The notes beneath the pieces are model-generated. The model did no database searches and was not told the DNA's origin. It saw only the letters and a program-made list of their open reading frames with translations. The position numbers and the translations under genes are program-made. From Pseudomonas sp. 10S4 (GTDB lineage Bacteria; Pseudomonadota; Gammaproteobacteria; Pseudomonadales; Pseudomonadaceae), in the NCBI RefSeq assembly GCF_034344865.1, contig NZ_CP133774.1:2294001-2358000 (forward strand): 64,000 bases of DNA. The letters are read 5' to 3'. Positions 8,654-17,610 of this stretch are shown piece after piece (within the stretch, counting starts at the first letter, position 1; each line of letters opens with the position of its first letter).

Positions 8654-9610
8654 GTGACCCAACTCCCCTCACTGCCAATCCCCGGTTGCGACGATCTACC
8701 GGACCACGACGTCTGCCTCCCGGCAAACCTGCGCCCCGACGCCAATCGCTTGATCCGCTATCTGCACGAGTTGCCGCATCGGCGAGTGCGTTATTGCCCT
8801 TGGTGCGGCAAAACCGATGTGACTCTCCAGACCCCTCTGGCCCGGCAACGGCTCCCGCGTTACTACTGCGGCTCCTGTCGTAAGAGTTGCAACAGTTTGA
8901 GCGATTCTCCTTTTGCAAACATGCACCGCATGGACCTGTGGTCTACGTTTGCGGTGTACCTGCTGGCCGGTTGGTCCAGCGTCCAGATAGCCTCTCGTTT
9001 GGGCGTGACCCCAAAGGTTTACTTCAACTGGGGGGCGGCGGTCGGTGAGGTGATGGCCGAGGAGTGTCCTGAGTTGTACCAGTGGTGGACGACACGCCAT
9101 TACCGAAAAAACCTGCAACCGCCCGAGCACATTGCGCTGCAACAGCAAGCGGTTATCACGTGGATCGAGACGATGCTGAATGCGCAGCACGCGACATGCC
9201 CGAGGTGCGGGGGAGAGCGGACCTATCGAATTAAAGGCATTCGCCCGAAGTTCAAGTGCGATCCTTGTGTGACCTGCTTTTCCGTTTTGTCCGGGACGCC
9301 GCTGGTCGGGATGATCCGACCTGAACTCTGGGTTGATTTCGTGCAAGGGGTGATGGATGGCCTAAGTATCCCGGACCTTAAACGGCGCTCAGGGCTGGGC
9401 ATGGGCGCCAGTACGCGTTGGCGTGAGCAGTTTTTGTTATTGATCGAAACGTTGGGGCACTCTGAACTGTTGCAATGGATCACCTGGATGCGCAGTCGTC
9501 GCAACCACGAAGCGGTCAGTTTTGTGCGTCAGGGTGGTCATCTGGACAAGGCCACGCGCTCCATTTATCCGCAAGGGACGCGCAAGGGCAGGTTTGTTTC
9601 CTGGCGGTAG
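8654..9610 (+). CDS. DUF746-like double zinc-ribbon protein
   Basis: 318 residues from GTG 8654, eight bases after the previous stop. Two zinc-ribbon signatures are visible: CPWCG with CGSC at about residues 50-80, and CPRCGG with CDPCVTC at about 178-203. Each is followed by a helical part (SSVQIASRLGVTP; LSIPDLKRRSGLG) that looks like a helix-turn-helix. This double ribbon plus HTH layout resembles DUF746 proteins and the N-terminal recruitment part of IS1595/IS1-type transposases. No catalytic DDE domain follows. It could be a DNA-binding regulator or a domesticated transposase fragment; its link to the T6SS genes is positional only. Confidence 0.6.
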   Translation: MTQLPSLPIPGCDDLPDHDVCLPANLRPDANRLIRYLHELPHRRVRYCPWCGKTDVTLQTPLARQRLPRYYCGSCRKSCNSLSDSPFANMHRMDLWSTFAVYLLAGWSSVQIASRLGVTPKVYFNWGAAVGEVMAEECPELYQWWTTRHYRKNLQPPEHIALQQQAVITWIETMLNAQHATCPRCGGERTYRIKGIRPKFKCDPCVTCFSVLSGTPLVGMIRPELWVDFVQGVMDGLSIPDLKRRSGLGMGASTRWREQFLLLIETLGHSELLQWITWMRSRRNHEAVSFVRQGGHLDKATRSIYPQGTRKGRFVSWR

Positions 9611-9676
9611 GTGCTGCGAAAGCTGCGATCTTTTGAATTTTTGCTTTTGGGCAACACCTGTCGGACTGCTCCCATT

Positions 9677-9790
9677 GTGGCGAGGGAGCTTGCTCCCGTT
9701 TGAGTGCGCAGCGCTCACAAAAATCTTCAGTGACTGTCTGAGTTTTGGGGCTGCTTCGCAGCCCAGCGCGAGCAAGCTCGCTCGCCACAG
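9677..9790. repeat. REP doublet
   Basis: Two inverted REP-type palindromes (GTGGCGAGGGAGCTTGCTCCC and, at the far side, GCGAGCAAGCTCGCTCGCCAC) surround about 65 bp. The doublet fills most of the 198-bp gap between the convergent zinc-ribbon and ape operon ends, where it may act as a bidirectional terminator or mRNA-stabilising hairpin. Confidence 0.85.
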
Positions 9791-9808
9791 GATTGGGCAT
9801 CAAGACCC

Positions 9809-10255
9809 TTACTGAACCTTCGCCAAATCCCCTTTCAACGCAACGCCCGCCATGATCGCGCCAGCGTGGCATTCATAGTTCGTTGCATCCTTACGCTCAT
9901 TGCTCTTGTAGAAGCTGACAATGTTGGTCACCGCGTTAGCACCAGCGCCCTTGGCCGCTTGGAACAGGCTGATGATGGCCGATTGCGCGACCCATTCGCA
10001 GGCGACTGCGTCGGTCTTGTTGAAGGCGTTGGTTTTCTTGTTGGTCACGGCGCCGGGGCTGACGACGGTGACGGTGCCGGTCGGGGTGTTGCCGGCCAGG
10101 TAGAATTTCACGCTGCCATCGATTTTGCCGGTGCGGGTGGCCTCGGCAACGGCTTTATCGAGAGGCAGGTACACCGTGGTGTCGCGGGCCTGGCTGACGG
10201 CCGGTAGGGCGCAGATCAGCAGGGTGGCGGCCGCGGCGAGTTTCTTGACGTGCAT
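9809..10255 (-). CDS. Small exported protein at the end of the ape operon
   Basis: 148 residues with a clear Sec signal peptide (LAAAATLLICALPAVSQA, cleavage after about residue 23) and two cysteines that could form a disulfide. The mature part is small, with GSVKFYLAGNTPTG and an AKGAGANAVTNIVSFYKS segment. Similar proteins are often mislabelled as excinuclease subunits in Pseudomonas. I know of no proven role. It starts 29 bp after the apeR stop, with GGAGG just upstream (GGAGACCTCC in the forward strand), so it is the last gene of the operon and probably periplasmic. Confidence 0.65.
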   Translation of the reverse strand: MHVKKLAAAATLLICALPAVSQARDTTVYLPLDKAVAEATRTGKIDGSVKFYLAGNTPTGTVTVVSPGAVTNKKTNAFNKTDAVACEWVAQSAIISLFQAAKGAGANAVTNIVSFYKSNERKDATNYECHAGAIMAGVALKGDLAKVQ

Positions 10256-10284
10256 GGAGGTCTCCTTGACCTTGATTAATACGG

Positions 10285-11511
10285 TTACGACCAGCGGCGA
10301 AAGATCAGCGAGGTGTTGACGCCGCCGAAGGCGAAGTTGTTGTTCATTACGTACTGGTTGCTCATCTGCCGGAACTCGCCGCGCAGGTAGTCGAGCTTGC
10401 CGCAGTGCGGGTCGACCTCGTCGAGGTTGAAAGTGTGCACGTACAGGTCGCGGTTCATCATTTCGATGCTGAACCAGGATTCCAGCGCACCGCAGGCCCC
10501 GAGGGTGTGGCCGAGGAAGCTTTTCTGCGAGCTGATCGGCATGTGCTCGCCGAACAACGAACTGGTTGCCTGTGTTTCGGCGATGTCGCCCTGTTCGGTC
10601 GCGGTGCCGTGACCGTTTACGTAGCCGATGTCCGACGGCTGCAAACCGGCGTCTTCCAGGGCCAGTTCCATGGCGCGGCGCATGGTCGCTTGCTCTGGAC
10701 GGGTGGTGTGCTGGCCATCGGCGTTGCTGCCGAAACCGACGAGTTCGGCATGGATGTGTGCGCCACGGGCCAAAGCGTGTTCGAGTTCTTCGAGCACCAA
10801 CATGCCGCCGCCTTCACCGATCACCAGGCCGTCACGGTCCTTGTCGTACGGCCGTGGGCTGGTTTGCGGCGCGTCGTTTTTCAGGCTGGTGGCGTAGAGC
10901 GCGTCGAAGACCATCGCTTCGGTCGGGCACAGTTCTTCGGCGCCGCCGGCCAGCATCAGCGGCAAGCGGCCGAACTTGATCGACTCGTAGGCGTAGCCAA
11001 TGCCCTGGCTGCCGCTGGTGCAGGCGCTGGACGTCGGGATCAACCGGCCGGTGAGGCCGAAGAAGATGCTGATATTCGCTGCTGTGGTGTGCGGCATCAT
11101 CCGCACATAGGAGTTGGCGTTCAGGCCTTCGGCTACCGAGTTGAGCAGCATGTTGCCGAACGCTTTTATCTCGTCGGTGCTGCCGGTGGACGAACCACAG
11201 GCGACGCCCATGCGCCCGTCCTTGATCGATTCATCGCCCAACAGCCCCGCGTCGGCCAACGCTTGCTCAGCAGCACCCACAGCGAGCCGCGAGACGCGAC
11301 CCATGCTGCGCAGTTGCTTGCGGGTCCAGTGACTTGGCACTTTGAAGTCATCGATCGGCCCGGCGAGACGGGTGTTGAGTTCAGTGAAGCGGTCCCACTC
11401 GTCCATCCGGCGAATGCCGCTGCGGTTGGCTTTGAAGTTGGCGGCGATGGTTTCCCAGTCGCTGCCCAGTGAGGTGATGCCGGCCATGCCGGTGACGACG
11501 ACGCGCTTCAT
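10285..11511 (-). CDS. apeR: Beta-ketoacyl-ACP synthase (aryl polyene ApeR-like)
   Basis: 408 residues, FabF-type condensing enzyme. The Cys-His-His triad is visible as SSACTSGSQ (Cys near 163), NGHGTATEQGD and FLGHTLGACGA, with the C-terminal NNFAFGGVNTS loop. It would extend the polyene chain by decarboxylative condensation on an ACP. The start is ATG at 11511, within the stop of the ketoreductase (TGATG); a GTG two codons upstream is also open. It is the last of four biosynthetic genes in the order KS, dehydratase, ketoreductase, KS that is typical of ape clusters. Confidence 0.85.
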   Translation of the reverse strand: MKRVVVTGMAGITSLGSDWETIAANFKANRSGIRRMDEWDRFTELNTRLAGPIDDFKVPSHWTRKQLRSMGRVSRLAVGAAEQALADAGLLGDESIKDGRMGVACGSSTGSTDEIKAFGNMLLNSVAEGLNANSYVRMMPHTTAANISIFFGLTGRLIPTSSACTSGSQGIGYAYESIKFGRLPLMLAGGAEELCPTEAMVFDALYATSLKNDAPQTSPRPYDKDRDGLVIGEGGGMLVLEELEHALARGAHIHAELVGFGSNADGQHTTRPEQATMRRAMELALEDAGLQPSDIGYVNGHGTATEQGDIAETQATSSLFGEHMPISSQKSFLGHTLGACGALESWFSIEMMNRDLYVHTFNLDEVDPHCGKLDYLRGEFRQMSNQYVMNNNFAFGGVNTSLIFRRWS

Positions 11512-12239
11512 CAGCACAGGCCTCCGTTGACGGCCAGAACCTGCCGGGTGATGTACGAGGCTTCCGCCGACATCAGGAAATTCACCGCACCGGCCACCTC
11601 TTCAGGTGTGCCCATGCGTTGTGCGGGGATCATTTTCATCAGTTCTTCCACCGGCACGTTTTCGTCGAGCATGGCGGTGTCGATCAGGCCGGGTGCGACA
11701 CAGTTAACGGTGATTTTGCGCTTGCCCAGTTCGATCGCCAACGCTTTCGCCGCGCCGATCAAACCCGCCTTGGAGGCGCTGTAGTTGACCTGGCCACGGT
11801 TGCCGATCAACCCGGAAACCGAGGTGATGCAAACAATTCGCCCGGCGGCGCGACGACGAATCATCGGCATCATCACCGGGTGCAGCACGTTGTAGAAACC
11901 GTCGAGGTTGGTGCGCATCACCACATCCCAATCATCCTCGCTCAGCGCCGGAAAAGCACCGTCGCGAGTCAACCCGGCGTTGAGCACCACGCCGTAATAG
12001 GCGCCGTGAGCTTCAACGTCAGCTTCGAGAATGGCTTTGCAACTGGCGCGGTCAGACACATCAAATTGCAGCACGCGGGCGTTGCGGCCCAGCGCTTCGA
12101 TTTCGGCCTTCACGGCCTCGGCCTCGGCCAGACCGCTGCGGCAATGCAGCACGATGTCGTGGCCAGCCTGGGCCAGACGCAGGGCGATAGCGCGGCCAAT
12201 GCCACGGCTGGAGCCGGTGACCAGTACGAATTCAGTCAT
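11511..12239 (-). CDS. apeQ: 3-oxoacyl-ACP reductase (ApeQ-like, FabG family)
   Basis: 242-residue short-chain dehydrogenase. The nucleotide-binding motif GSSRGIG is at about 8-14. The catalytic Ser-Tyr-Lys is seen in ITSVSG and YSASKAG, and the PG turn in NCVAPGLIDT. It reduces the 3-oxoacyl-ACP in each elongation round of the aryl polyene. The ATG at 12239 overlaps the dehydratase stop (TGATG), so the longer open frame to 12497 is not used. Its own stop overlaps apeR the same way. Confidence 0.88.
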   Translation of the reverse strand: MTEFVLVTGSSRGIGRAIALRLAQAGHDIVLHCRSGLAEAEAVKAEIEALGRNARVLQFDVSDRASCKAILEADVEAHGAYYGVVLNAGLTRDGAFPALSEDDWDVVMRTNLDGFYNVLHPVMMPMIRRRAAGRIVCITSVSGLIGNRGQVNYSASKAGLIGAAKALAIELGKRKITVNCVAPGLIDTAMLDENVPVEELMKMIPAQRMGTPEEVAGAVNFLMSAEASYITRQVLAVNGGLC

Positions 12240-12697
12240 CACTCGACTCCTTGGATTTCTTGAAGATATTGCGCCGCCTGGGGCGGGCGGTACACGTTGA
12301 GCCGGGCGGTGGCGTGGATGCCGGGGGCGTTGATGTGGCATTCGAATACGCCCATGCCGCTGTCGTCTTCCAGCGAGCGCAGCCCGTGGATGGTCAGCTC
12401 GGTGCCGGCAGGAAAGTGTTCGACGTTGCATTCGAATTTGCGGGTGCCGAGCAGGAAGCCCAGCTCCACCGCATCGCCGCGCGCACGGGCATGGCAACCG
12501 GCGTAAGCCGCCACACTTTGGGCCATCAGTTCGATGCCGACCCAGGCCGGCAGGCTGCCGTCGGGACGGTTGAACAGGCCATCGGGTTTGACGGTGAGGC
12601 GGGTGTGAATCTGCTCGTCATCGAACGACAGGATCTGCTCGATGAGGATCATGTCGCCAGCGTGAGGCAGCAGTTCGGCGATCGGCCAGTCAATCAT
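12239..12697 (-). CDS. apeP: Hotdog 3-hydroxyacyl dehydratase (ApeP-like)
   Basis: 152 residues. LLPHAGDM (His near 12) corresponds to the catalytic His of FabZ/FabA hotdog dehydratases, and PAWVGIELMAQSVAAYAG is the central helix. It should dehydrate 3-hydroxyacyl-ACP to build the conjugated double bonds, together with the dehydratase domain fused to the ligase at 24483. It is coupled on both sides by overlapping stop and start codons. Confidence 0.83.
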   Translation of the reverse strand: MIDWPIAELLPHAGDMILIEQILSFDDEQIHTRLTVKPDGLFNRPDGSLPAWVGIELMAQSVAAYAGCHARARGDAVELGFLLGTRKFECNVEHFPAGTELTIHGLRSLEDDSGMGVFECHINAPGIHATARLNVYRPPQAAQYLQEIQGVE

Positions 12698-13891
12698 GGG
12701 GCGTCTCCGATAATCAGGCTGACGTTATTGCCACCGAAGGCAAACGAATTGCTCATCAGGTAGCGAGGTGCAATGGACGCCAGGCGAGTGGCCGGGGTCA
12801 CCCAATTGAGCGCCGGCAGGTCGGGGGCGGGCTGGCCGTCCCAGACGTGCGGCGGCAGGGCGTGTTCGGGATTGTCGGCGCTCAGGCTCAACCAGCAGAA
12901 CGCCGCTTCCAGGGCACCGGCGGCGCCGAGGGTGTGACCGGTCATCGGCTTGGTCGACGAGCACGGCACGCCGTCCGGAAACAACGCGGCCACGGCCAGG
13001 CTTTCCATGGCGTCGTTGTGTTGAGTGGCGGTGCCGTGCAGGTTCAGGTAACTGATTTGCGACGGTTGCAGCGCGGCACGGCTCAAGGCCTGGTACATCG
13101 CTTGCCGGGCGCCACGGCCGGTTGGTTCCGGTGCGGAAATGTGGTGCGCATCAGAGCTGGCGCCGCTGCCGAGCAGGGCGAATCGAGGGGCCGTCGCCAG
13201 CACTTTTGCTCATCAAAAACAGCACCGCCGCTTCGCCGATGTTGATGCCGTTACGGTTGGCGGAAAACGGGTTGCAGCGCTGCTCGGACACTGCTTCCAG
13301 AGCCGAGAAACCGTTGAGCGTCAGTTTGCACAAACTGTCGACACCGCCACACAGCACAGCGTCGCACATGCCCAGATCGAGCAAGCGCTGGGCGCTCATC
13401 AAGGCTCGGGCGCTGGAAGTACAAGCGGTGGAAATCACATAGGCCGGGCCGCTCAATTGCAGCCAATCGGCGAGGAAGTTTGCCGGCGCGCCGAGCTCCT
13501 GCTGCTGATAGTTGTAGTCGGCGGGGAACTCATGCTCACGAATGTAATGGGCCAATCCGCGACTGGCTTCGTCGATGCCCGAAGTGCTGGTGCCAAGCAC
13601 GACGCCGATGCGTTCGCGGCCGTAGGTCTGAATCGCTTGATCGATCTCTGGACGAATTTGCAGCGCCGCTTCCAGCAGCAGTTGATTATTGCGGCTGCGT
13701 TGCTCGATCAACTCAGGCGGAATCGGTGCCAGTTCACCGTGAACCGCAGCCACCGGCAACGAACGTTCCGCCACCCAGCCAGACTCGCTTTGCATACCGG
13801 AGCAATCGCCGGCAAACAGATTGCGGGCGACTGCCTGTTTGTCGCGGCCCAGAGAGCAGATCACCCCCAGTGCGTTCAAATAGGCGGTCAT
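12694..13891 (-). pseudogene. apeO: Beta-ketoacyl-ACP synthase (ApeO-like), frameshifted
   Basis: The N-terminal frame (13891 down to about 13205) carries the active-site Cys in STACTSSARA. The C-terminal frame (to 12694) carries HGTATQHND, GHTLGAAGALE and NSFAFGGNN. The two join if one base is removed from the TTTT run at 13204-13207, giving MSKVLATAPRF and a 398-residue enzyme with all catalytic residues. It is the main elongating ketosynthase of the pathway in better-studied ape clusters. A sequencing insertion is likelier than true loss, because both halves are perfectly conserved. The start ATG overlaps the stop of the lipoprotein gene (ATGA). Confidence 0.82.
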
Positions 13892-14373
13892 GGTGTGTCT
13901 GCGCTCAGTGGCGTGACTTGGTATTTCGGGCCTTTTGGCAGGTTCAATTCAAAACTCAAGGGGTGCGCATAACGAACGTCCCAGCGCTCTGGCAACACGC
14001 GTTGCCCGCCATGCTGCGATGCAGTGGGATAGTTACTGTGCAACTCGCCTTCGGGCGTTAGCGCAAACAACAGCGCGGCGAACAGTTCCCGGGCTTCCGG
14101 GTTCGGCGGCAGCAGACCATCGGCCTGCCATTGCCCGTCTATCAACTTCTGCCGAGCCTGGGGAATGCCGAGCAAATCCATCATCGACCAACGCAGGCCC
14201 GGACCTTCCTGCTGGATCACTAACACCCAGTCCTGACGCTGGTCAGCCATCAAACGCTGGATGTGCAATTGCAAAGGCAACGCCAGCGTCGGGCTGTGCT
14301 CGGGCAGCGGCGCGCGGCTGGCGCAAGCGCTCAGCAGCAGGGCAAAACCCAGCAGTACAAATCTCAGCAGCAC
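13888..14373 (-). CDS. apeN: DUF3261-like lipoprotein (ApeN-like)
   Basis: 161 residues if started at GTG 14373. This gives a compact lipoprotein signal VLLRFVLLGFALLLSAC with the lipobox Cys at 17 and an AGGG six bases upstream. The frame is open to an ATG at 14493 that overlaps the methyltransferase stop (ATGA), as at nearly every other junction of the operon. The 30 or so residues in between ([19 protein letters not shown]) are encoded by a REP doublet. The REP was therefore probably inserted into the 5' end of the gene and the GTG now serves as start. The mature part is a small soluble domain. Such lipoproteins accompany the LolA-like and MMPL proteins and probably help move or anchor the polyene at the outer membrane. 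Confidence 0.7.
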   Translation of the reverse strand: MLLRFVLLGFALLLSACASRAPLPEHSPTLALPLQLHIQRLMADQRQDWVLVIQQEGPGLRWSMMDLLGIPQARQKLIDGQWQADGLLPPNPEARELFAALLFALTPEGELHSNYPTASQHGGQRVLPERWDVRYAHPLSFELNLPKGPKYQVTPLSADTP

Positions 14374-14382
14374 CGCAAACCC

Positions 14383-14472
14383 TGTGGGAGCGGGCTTGCT
14401 CGCGAAGGCGGTCTGACATTCACCAATGATGTCGACTGACACACCGCTTTCGCGAGCAAGCCCGCTCCCACA
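14383..14472. repeat. REP doublet inside the ape operon (apeN 5' end)
   Basis: An inverted pair TGTGGGAGCGGGCTTGCTCGCG and its complement around a spacer with GTCGACTGACAC. It lies between the coupled ATG (14493) and the signal-peptide region of apeN and keeps the reading frame open. Confidence 0.88.
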
Positions 14473-14492
14473 GTTTTGAATTGCGCTAGACA

Positions 14493-15218
14493 TCAAACAA
14501 CACCTTCAAGAGGTTTGCGCGCCACGACATTGACCAGGGTTTCTTCCCGTTGGCCAAACGGCTTCGGCTTACGCAAACCAAAACGTTCAAACAGCCCGAA
14601 ATCCTTTGCGCGGCTCCACCACAAGTACGGATAAGACACATTCTGCGGGCCGAATTCAAAACCCTGCTGGCGAATCATTTCCAGATACCCGGCTGCACTC
14701 TTCTGCACGTGCATCGGATGACGGAACAACCAGCGAATCACCCACGTATCAATGTAAGCCTCGGTGGACTCGGCGAACAGCAGATAGCCGCCCGGCTTGA
14801 GCACGCGATAGAACTCGGCCAGGGCCAAGTCCTGTTCGACGAGGTGATGAAAGGTCTGGTGACAGAACAGCAGGTCGACGCTGGCGTTGGCCACGTTGAG
14901 CGTCGCGCAGTCGCTGCCGATCAGCTCCACCGTCATGCCCTGACGCGCCGCCTCTTCTCCGCTGAGGTGCAGGCTGTGCGGGTCGGCATCGACACCGATC
15001 AGGCGTTGCGGCGAAAAAGTCTGGCGCAGGTACTGGAACGACTTGCCCTGGCCGCAACCGGCATCCAGCAACACCGGGTTGCTGGGCAGCGAATCGCTGA
15101 ACAGGTTGCGCAGGTCGTTGATTGCCACCCGCAGCACATGGTGCTGCCAGGTGTGGCTGCGCAGGAACCAGAAACCGAATTTGGTTTCTTCGACGTAGTT
15201 GTCGCTCAGGTAACTCAT
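14493..15218 (-). CDS. Class I SAM-dependent methyltransferase of the ape operon
   Basis: 241 residues. Motif I LLDAGCGQGKS is at about 50-60, the acidic end of beta 2 is IGVDADP, and the post-motif LKPGGYLLFAES is at about 144-155. This is a Rossmann-fold methyltransferase, likely methylating the aromatic head group of the polyene (O- or C-methylation as in known aryl polyenes). It starts at an ATG overlapping the flavoenzyme stop (ATGA). Confidence 0.8.
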   Translation of the reverse strand: MSYLSDNYVEETKFGFWFLRSHTWQHHVLRVAINDLRNLFSDSLPSNPVLLDAGCGQGKSFQYLRQTFSPQRLIGVDADPHSLHLSGEEAARQGMTVELIGSDCATLNVANASVDLLFCHQTFHHLVEQDLALAEFYRVLKPGGYLLFAESTEAYIDTWVIRWLFRHPMHVQKSAAGYLEMIRQQGFEFGPQNVSYPYLWWSRAKDFGLFERFGLRKPKPFGQREETLVNVVARKPLEGVV

Positions 15219-16463
15219 GTCGCATCCCTTGCACAGATTTCCGAAATCACCTTCAACCGACGCTTCGCTTCGCTGACGAACGGATTGCGTTCATCCCAGG
15301 CGTAACCGGCGAGGATCGAGGCGATCATCCGGCGGATGTCCGGTGAGCTGCCATCATGGAAAATCACGTCCTGGAAGGTCCCGGCGTACCAGCCTTCGAC
15401 GTAGCAGCGGAAGGTGTCGACGCCACGTTTGAGCGGGGCGGCGGAACTCGGTCTGCCAGTCGACGCTTTCACCCTGCAATTGGCGATGCAATACGCCGGC
15501 GGCCATGCTCGCCGAGCGCATCGCGATGGTCACACCAGAGGAGAACACCGGGTCGAGGAATTCCGCCGCGTTGCCCAGCAGCGCAAAGCCCGGGCCGTGC
15601 AGGGTTTTGACGTTGGCCGAGTAGCCGCCGATGGTCCGCGCCGGGGTGTCCCACACCGCGTTGTTCAGCACACCGGCCAGGCTTGGGGTTTCGGCGATAA
15701 AGCCGCGCAGGCATTCGTCCAGATTGTCGGTACGACCGTCGAAATGTTCGGCGGCGGCCACCACACCCACCGAGCACCGGCCGTTGCTGAACGGGATGGT
15801 CCAGAACCAGATGTCGCGATGGGTCGGATGGGTGGTGACGAGGATCTTGGTCCGGTCGAAGGCCGGGTTGTCGATCAGGTCCTCAACGTGGGTGAACACG
15901 GCTTGGCGCACCGGGAAATTCGACGGTGCTTCGAGGTCGAGCAGGCGCGGCAGCACGCGGCCGTAGCCGCTGGCGTCGAGCACGAAGTCGGCTTCGACGC
16001 GATACTCGCTGCCGTCCTCGCGCAGCACATTCAGCTGCGGTTTCGGCAGGTCGAAATCAGCGCTGACGATGGCTTCGCCGTAACGCAATTCCACACCTTG
16101 CAACGCTGCTTGATCGGCCAGCAACTTGTCGAAATCGGCGCGTTGCACCTGAAACGTGGTCGGCTTGCCGTTGCTGAACGTGTCGCCGAAATCGAAGTCG
16201 CTGTACTGCTCGCCCCACGCGAACGCAGCGCCGGTTTTTATCTGAAAACCAGCGGCGTTCACCGCTTCAAGCATGCCGGCCTCTTCGACGAAATCGAGGC
16301 AATGGGACAACAGGCTTTCACCGATGGAAAACCTTGGAAAATGTTGGCGCTCGATCACCAATACATCGTGACCCTTGCGCTTGAGCAGTGCGGCGGCGAT
16401 GGCGCCCGAAGGGCCTGCGCCGATGACCACAACCTGACGACGTTCCATTTCAACGGTTGGCAC
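15215..16463 (-). pseudogene. FAD-dependent halogenase-like oxidoreductase, frameshifted
   Basis: The N-terminal frame shows the FAD motif GAGPSG (15-20), SIGESLL, a lysine in GFQIKTG (about 76) near where the catalytic lysine of flavin halogenases falls, and WFWTIP at 219-224, which fits the WxWxIP halogenase signature. GFALLGNAAEFLDP is the second FAD motif. The end continues in another frame (PLKRGVDTFRCYV) after one extra base near 15434-15444; repaired length is 415 residues. The start is taken as GTG 16463 because AGGAG lies five bases upstream; an ATG at 16448 lacks this. It may halogenate or oxidise the aryl head group. The lesion is probably a sequencing insertion. Confidence 0.78.
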
Positions 16464-17610
16464 GGGAGCTCCTTGCCGGGGCGGCGATATTCAGCGGGAT
16501 TCGGTGCATGCCGGCCAACGCCGGCAGCAATGTTGCGATCAGGCCCATCAACATCAGCGCGAAGTACAACGCCGGGCTGATGAGTTGTTGTTGCAGCAGC
16601 AGGTTGAGAAAGACGATCTCGCTCAAGCCACGAATGTTCAGCAGCAGGCTTTCCCGCCAGCGGCTGGCGCCGTCAAACGAGGCGCCGGCCCAGCCCAGGC
16701 CGAGCCAGTTGCCCAGCAGTTTGCTGATGATCGGGAATAACAGCAGCGCGGTCAGTTGCAACCAGCCGAGGCTGGCCATGGCGCTGTGCACGTCGATCTG
16801 CACGATGCCGAACGTGAGAATCAGCGGGATGGCGATCCAGGTCTGCAAGCGATTCATCCAGACCGCCGGCAACGGCAACACCAGCGGCACTTTGAGCACG
16901 GCCATGCACAGCAGATAGCCGATGCCGAAAATCAGTGCGTTGAGCTTGAAATGCTCGGCCACAACCAGCAGCGCGAAGAAGCAGCCGCTGTGCAGCAGCG
17001 GTTGGCGCAAACCGAGCAGGCGCAACAGCAACGGCAGGCACGCGCCGGCCAGTGGCAGCAGCAAACTGCTCAGGTGCAGGCTGCCTTGGGCGAAGCCGAA
17101 CAACGTCCAGCACGTGAGGTCGATGAGGATCGCGGTTTGCACCAAACGCCGGGTGGCGGCGGGCGGGTAGTTGATGTGTCGCAGGTACAGGTACAACACC
17201 GGGATCGCGGTGATGGCGAACACCAAACCGACCGCCAACGAGCTGATCCACGATTGCGTCGGCAACAGCCAGACCGCTGTCGCCAGCCCGCAGGCGAAGG
17301 GCAGGCAGAAACTCGGCAGGGCGATTTTCAGGCTCTGGCGATCCAGTTGCAGGTCGATCACGTCGCTGAGGATGTGTCCCAGCAGCAAGGCGAAACTCAG
17401 GCTGTAGAGGTTTTTCAGCCATACCGGCGAGATCAGATCGGCGCCGCTGAGCTGCCAGCCCGGCTCGATCCAGAAATACATCAACAGCGGCAAGCCAAAC
17501 GTCGCCAGCAGCAATTGGCTGACAATCGGGATCAACCCGAAATGCCGGCCGACGCGGGTCGCGACGGCGAACAGCCCCAGCGCCATCGCCCAAAACAGCA
17601 CGATCATCAT
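16450..17610 (-). CDS. Cation/proton antiporter-like membrane protein in the ape operon
   Basis: 386 residues with about eleven or twelve predicted helices. The C-terminal part (LLLNIRGLSEIVFLNLLL) resembles the conserved helix of CPA-type Na+/H+ or K+/H+ exchangers. The ATG at 17610 overlaps the MMPL stop (ATGA). It is not part of every ape cluster. It could supply ion or pH coupling for pigment export or be a dedicated polyene transport component; no direct evidence separates these. A longer open frame upstream is out-of-frame reading of the MMPL gene and is excluded. Confidence 0.7.
   Translation of the reverse strand: MMIVLFWAMALGLFAVATRVGRHFGLIPIVSQLLLATFGLPLLMYFWIEPGWQLSGADLISPVWLKNLYSLSFALLLGHILSDVIDLQLDRQSLKIALPSFCLPFACGLATAVWLLPTQSWISSLAVGLVFAITAIPVLYLYLRHINYPPAATRRLVQTAILIDLTCWTLFGFAQGSLHLSSLLLPLAGACLPLLLRLLGLRQPLLHSGCFFALLVVAEHFKLNALIFGIGYLLCMAVLKVPLVLPLPAVWMNRLQTWIAIPLILTFGIVQIDVHSAMASLGWLQLTALLLFPIISKLLGNWLGLGWAGASFDGASRWRESLLLNIRGLSEIVFLNLLLQQQLISPALYFALMLMGLIATLLPALAGMHRIPLNIAAPARSSRANR

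Noticed and set aside
9611..9808. Short open frames across the REP regions
   Set aside because: They translate repeated REP sequence ([16 protein letters not shown]) and are not genes.
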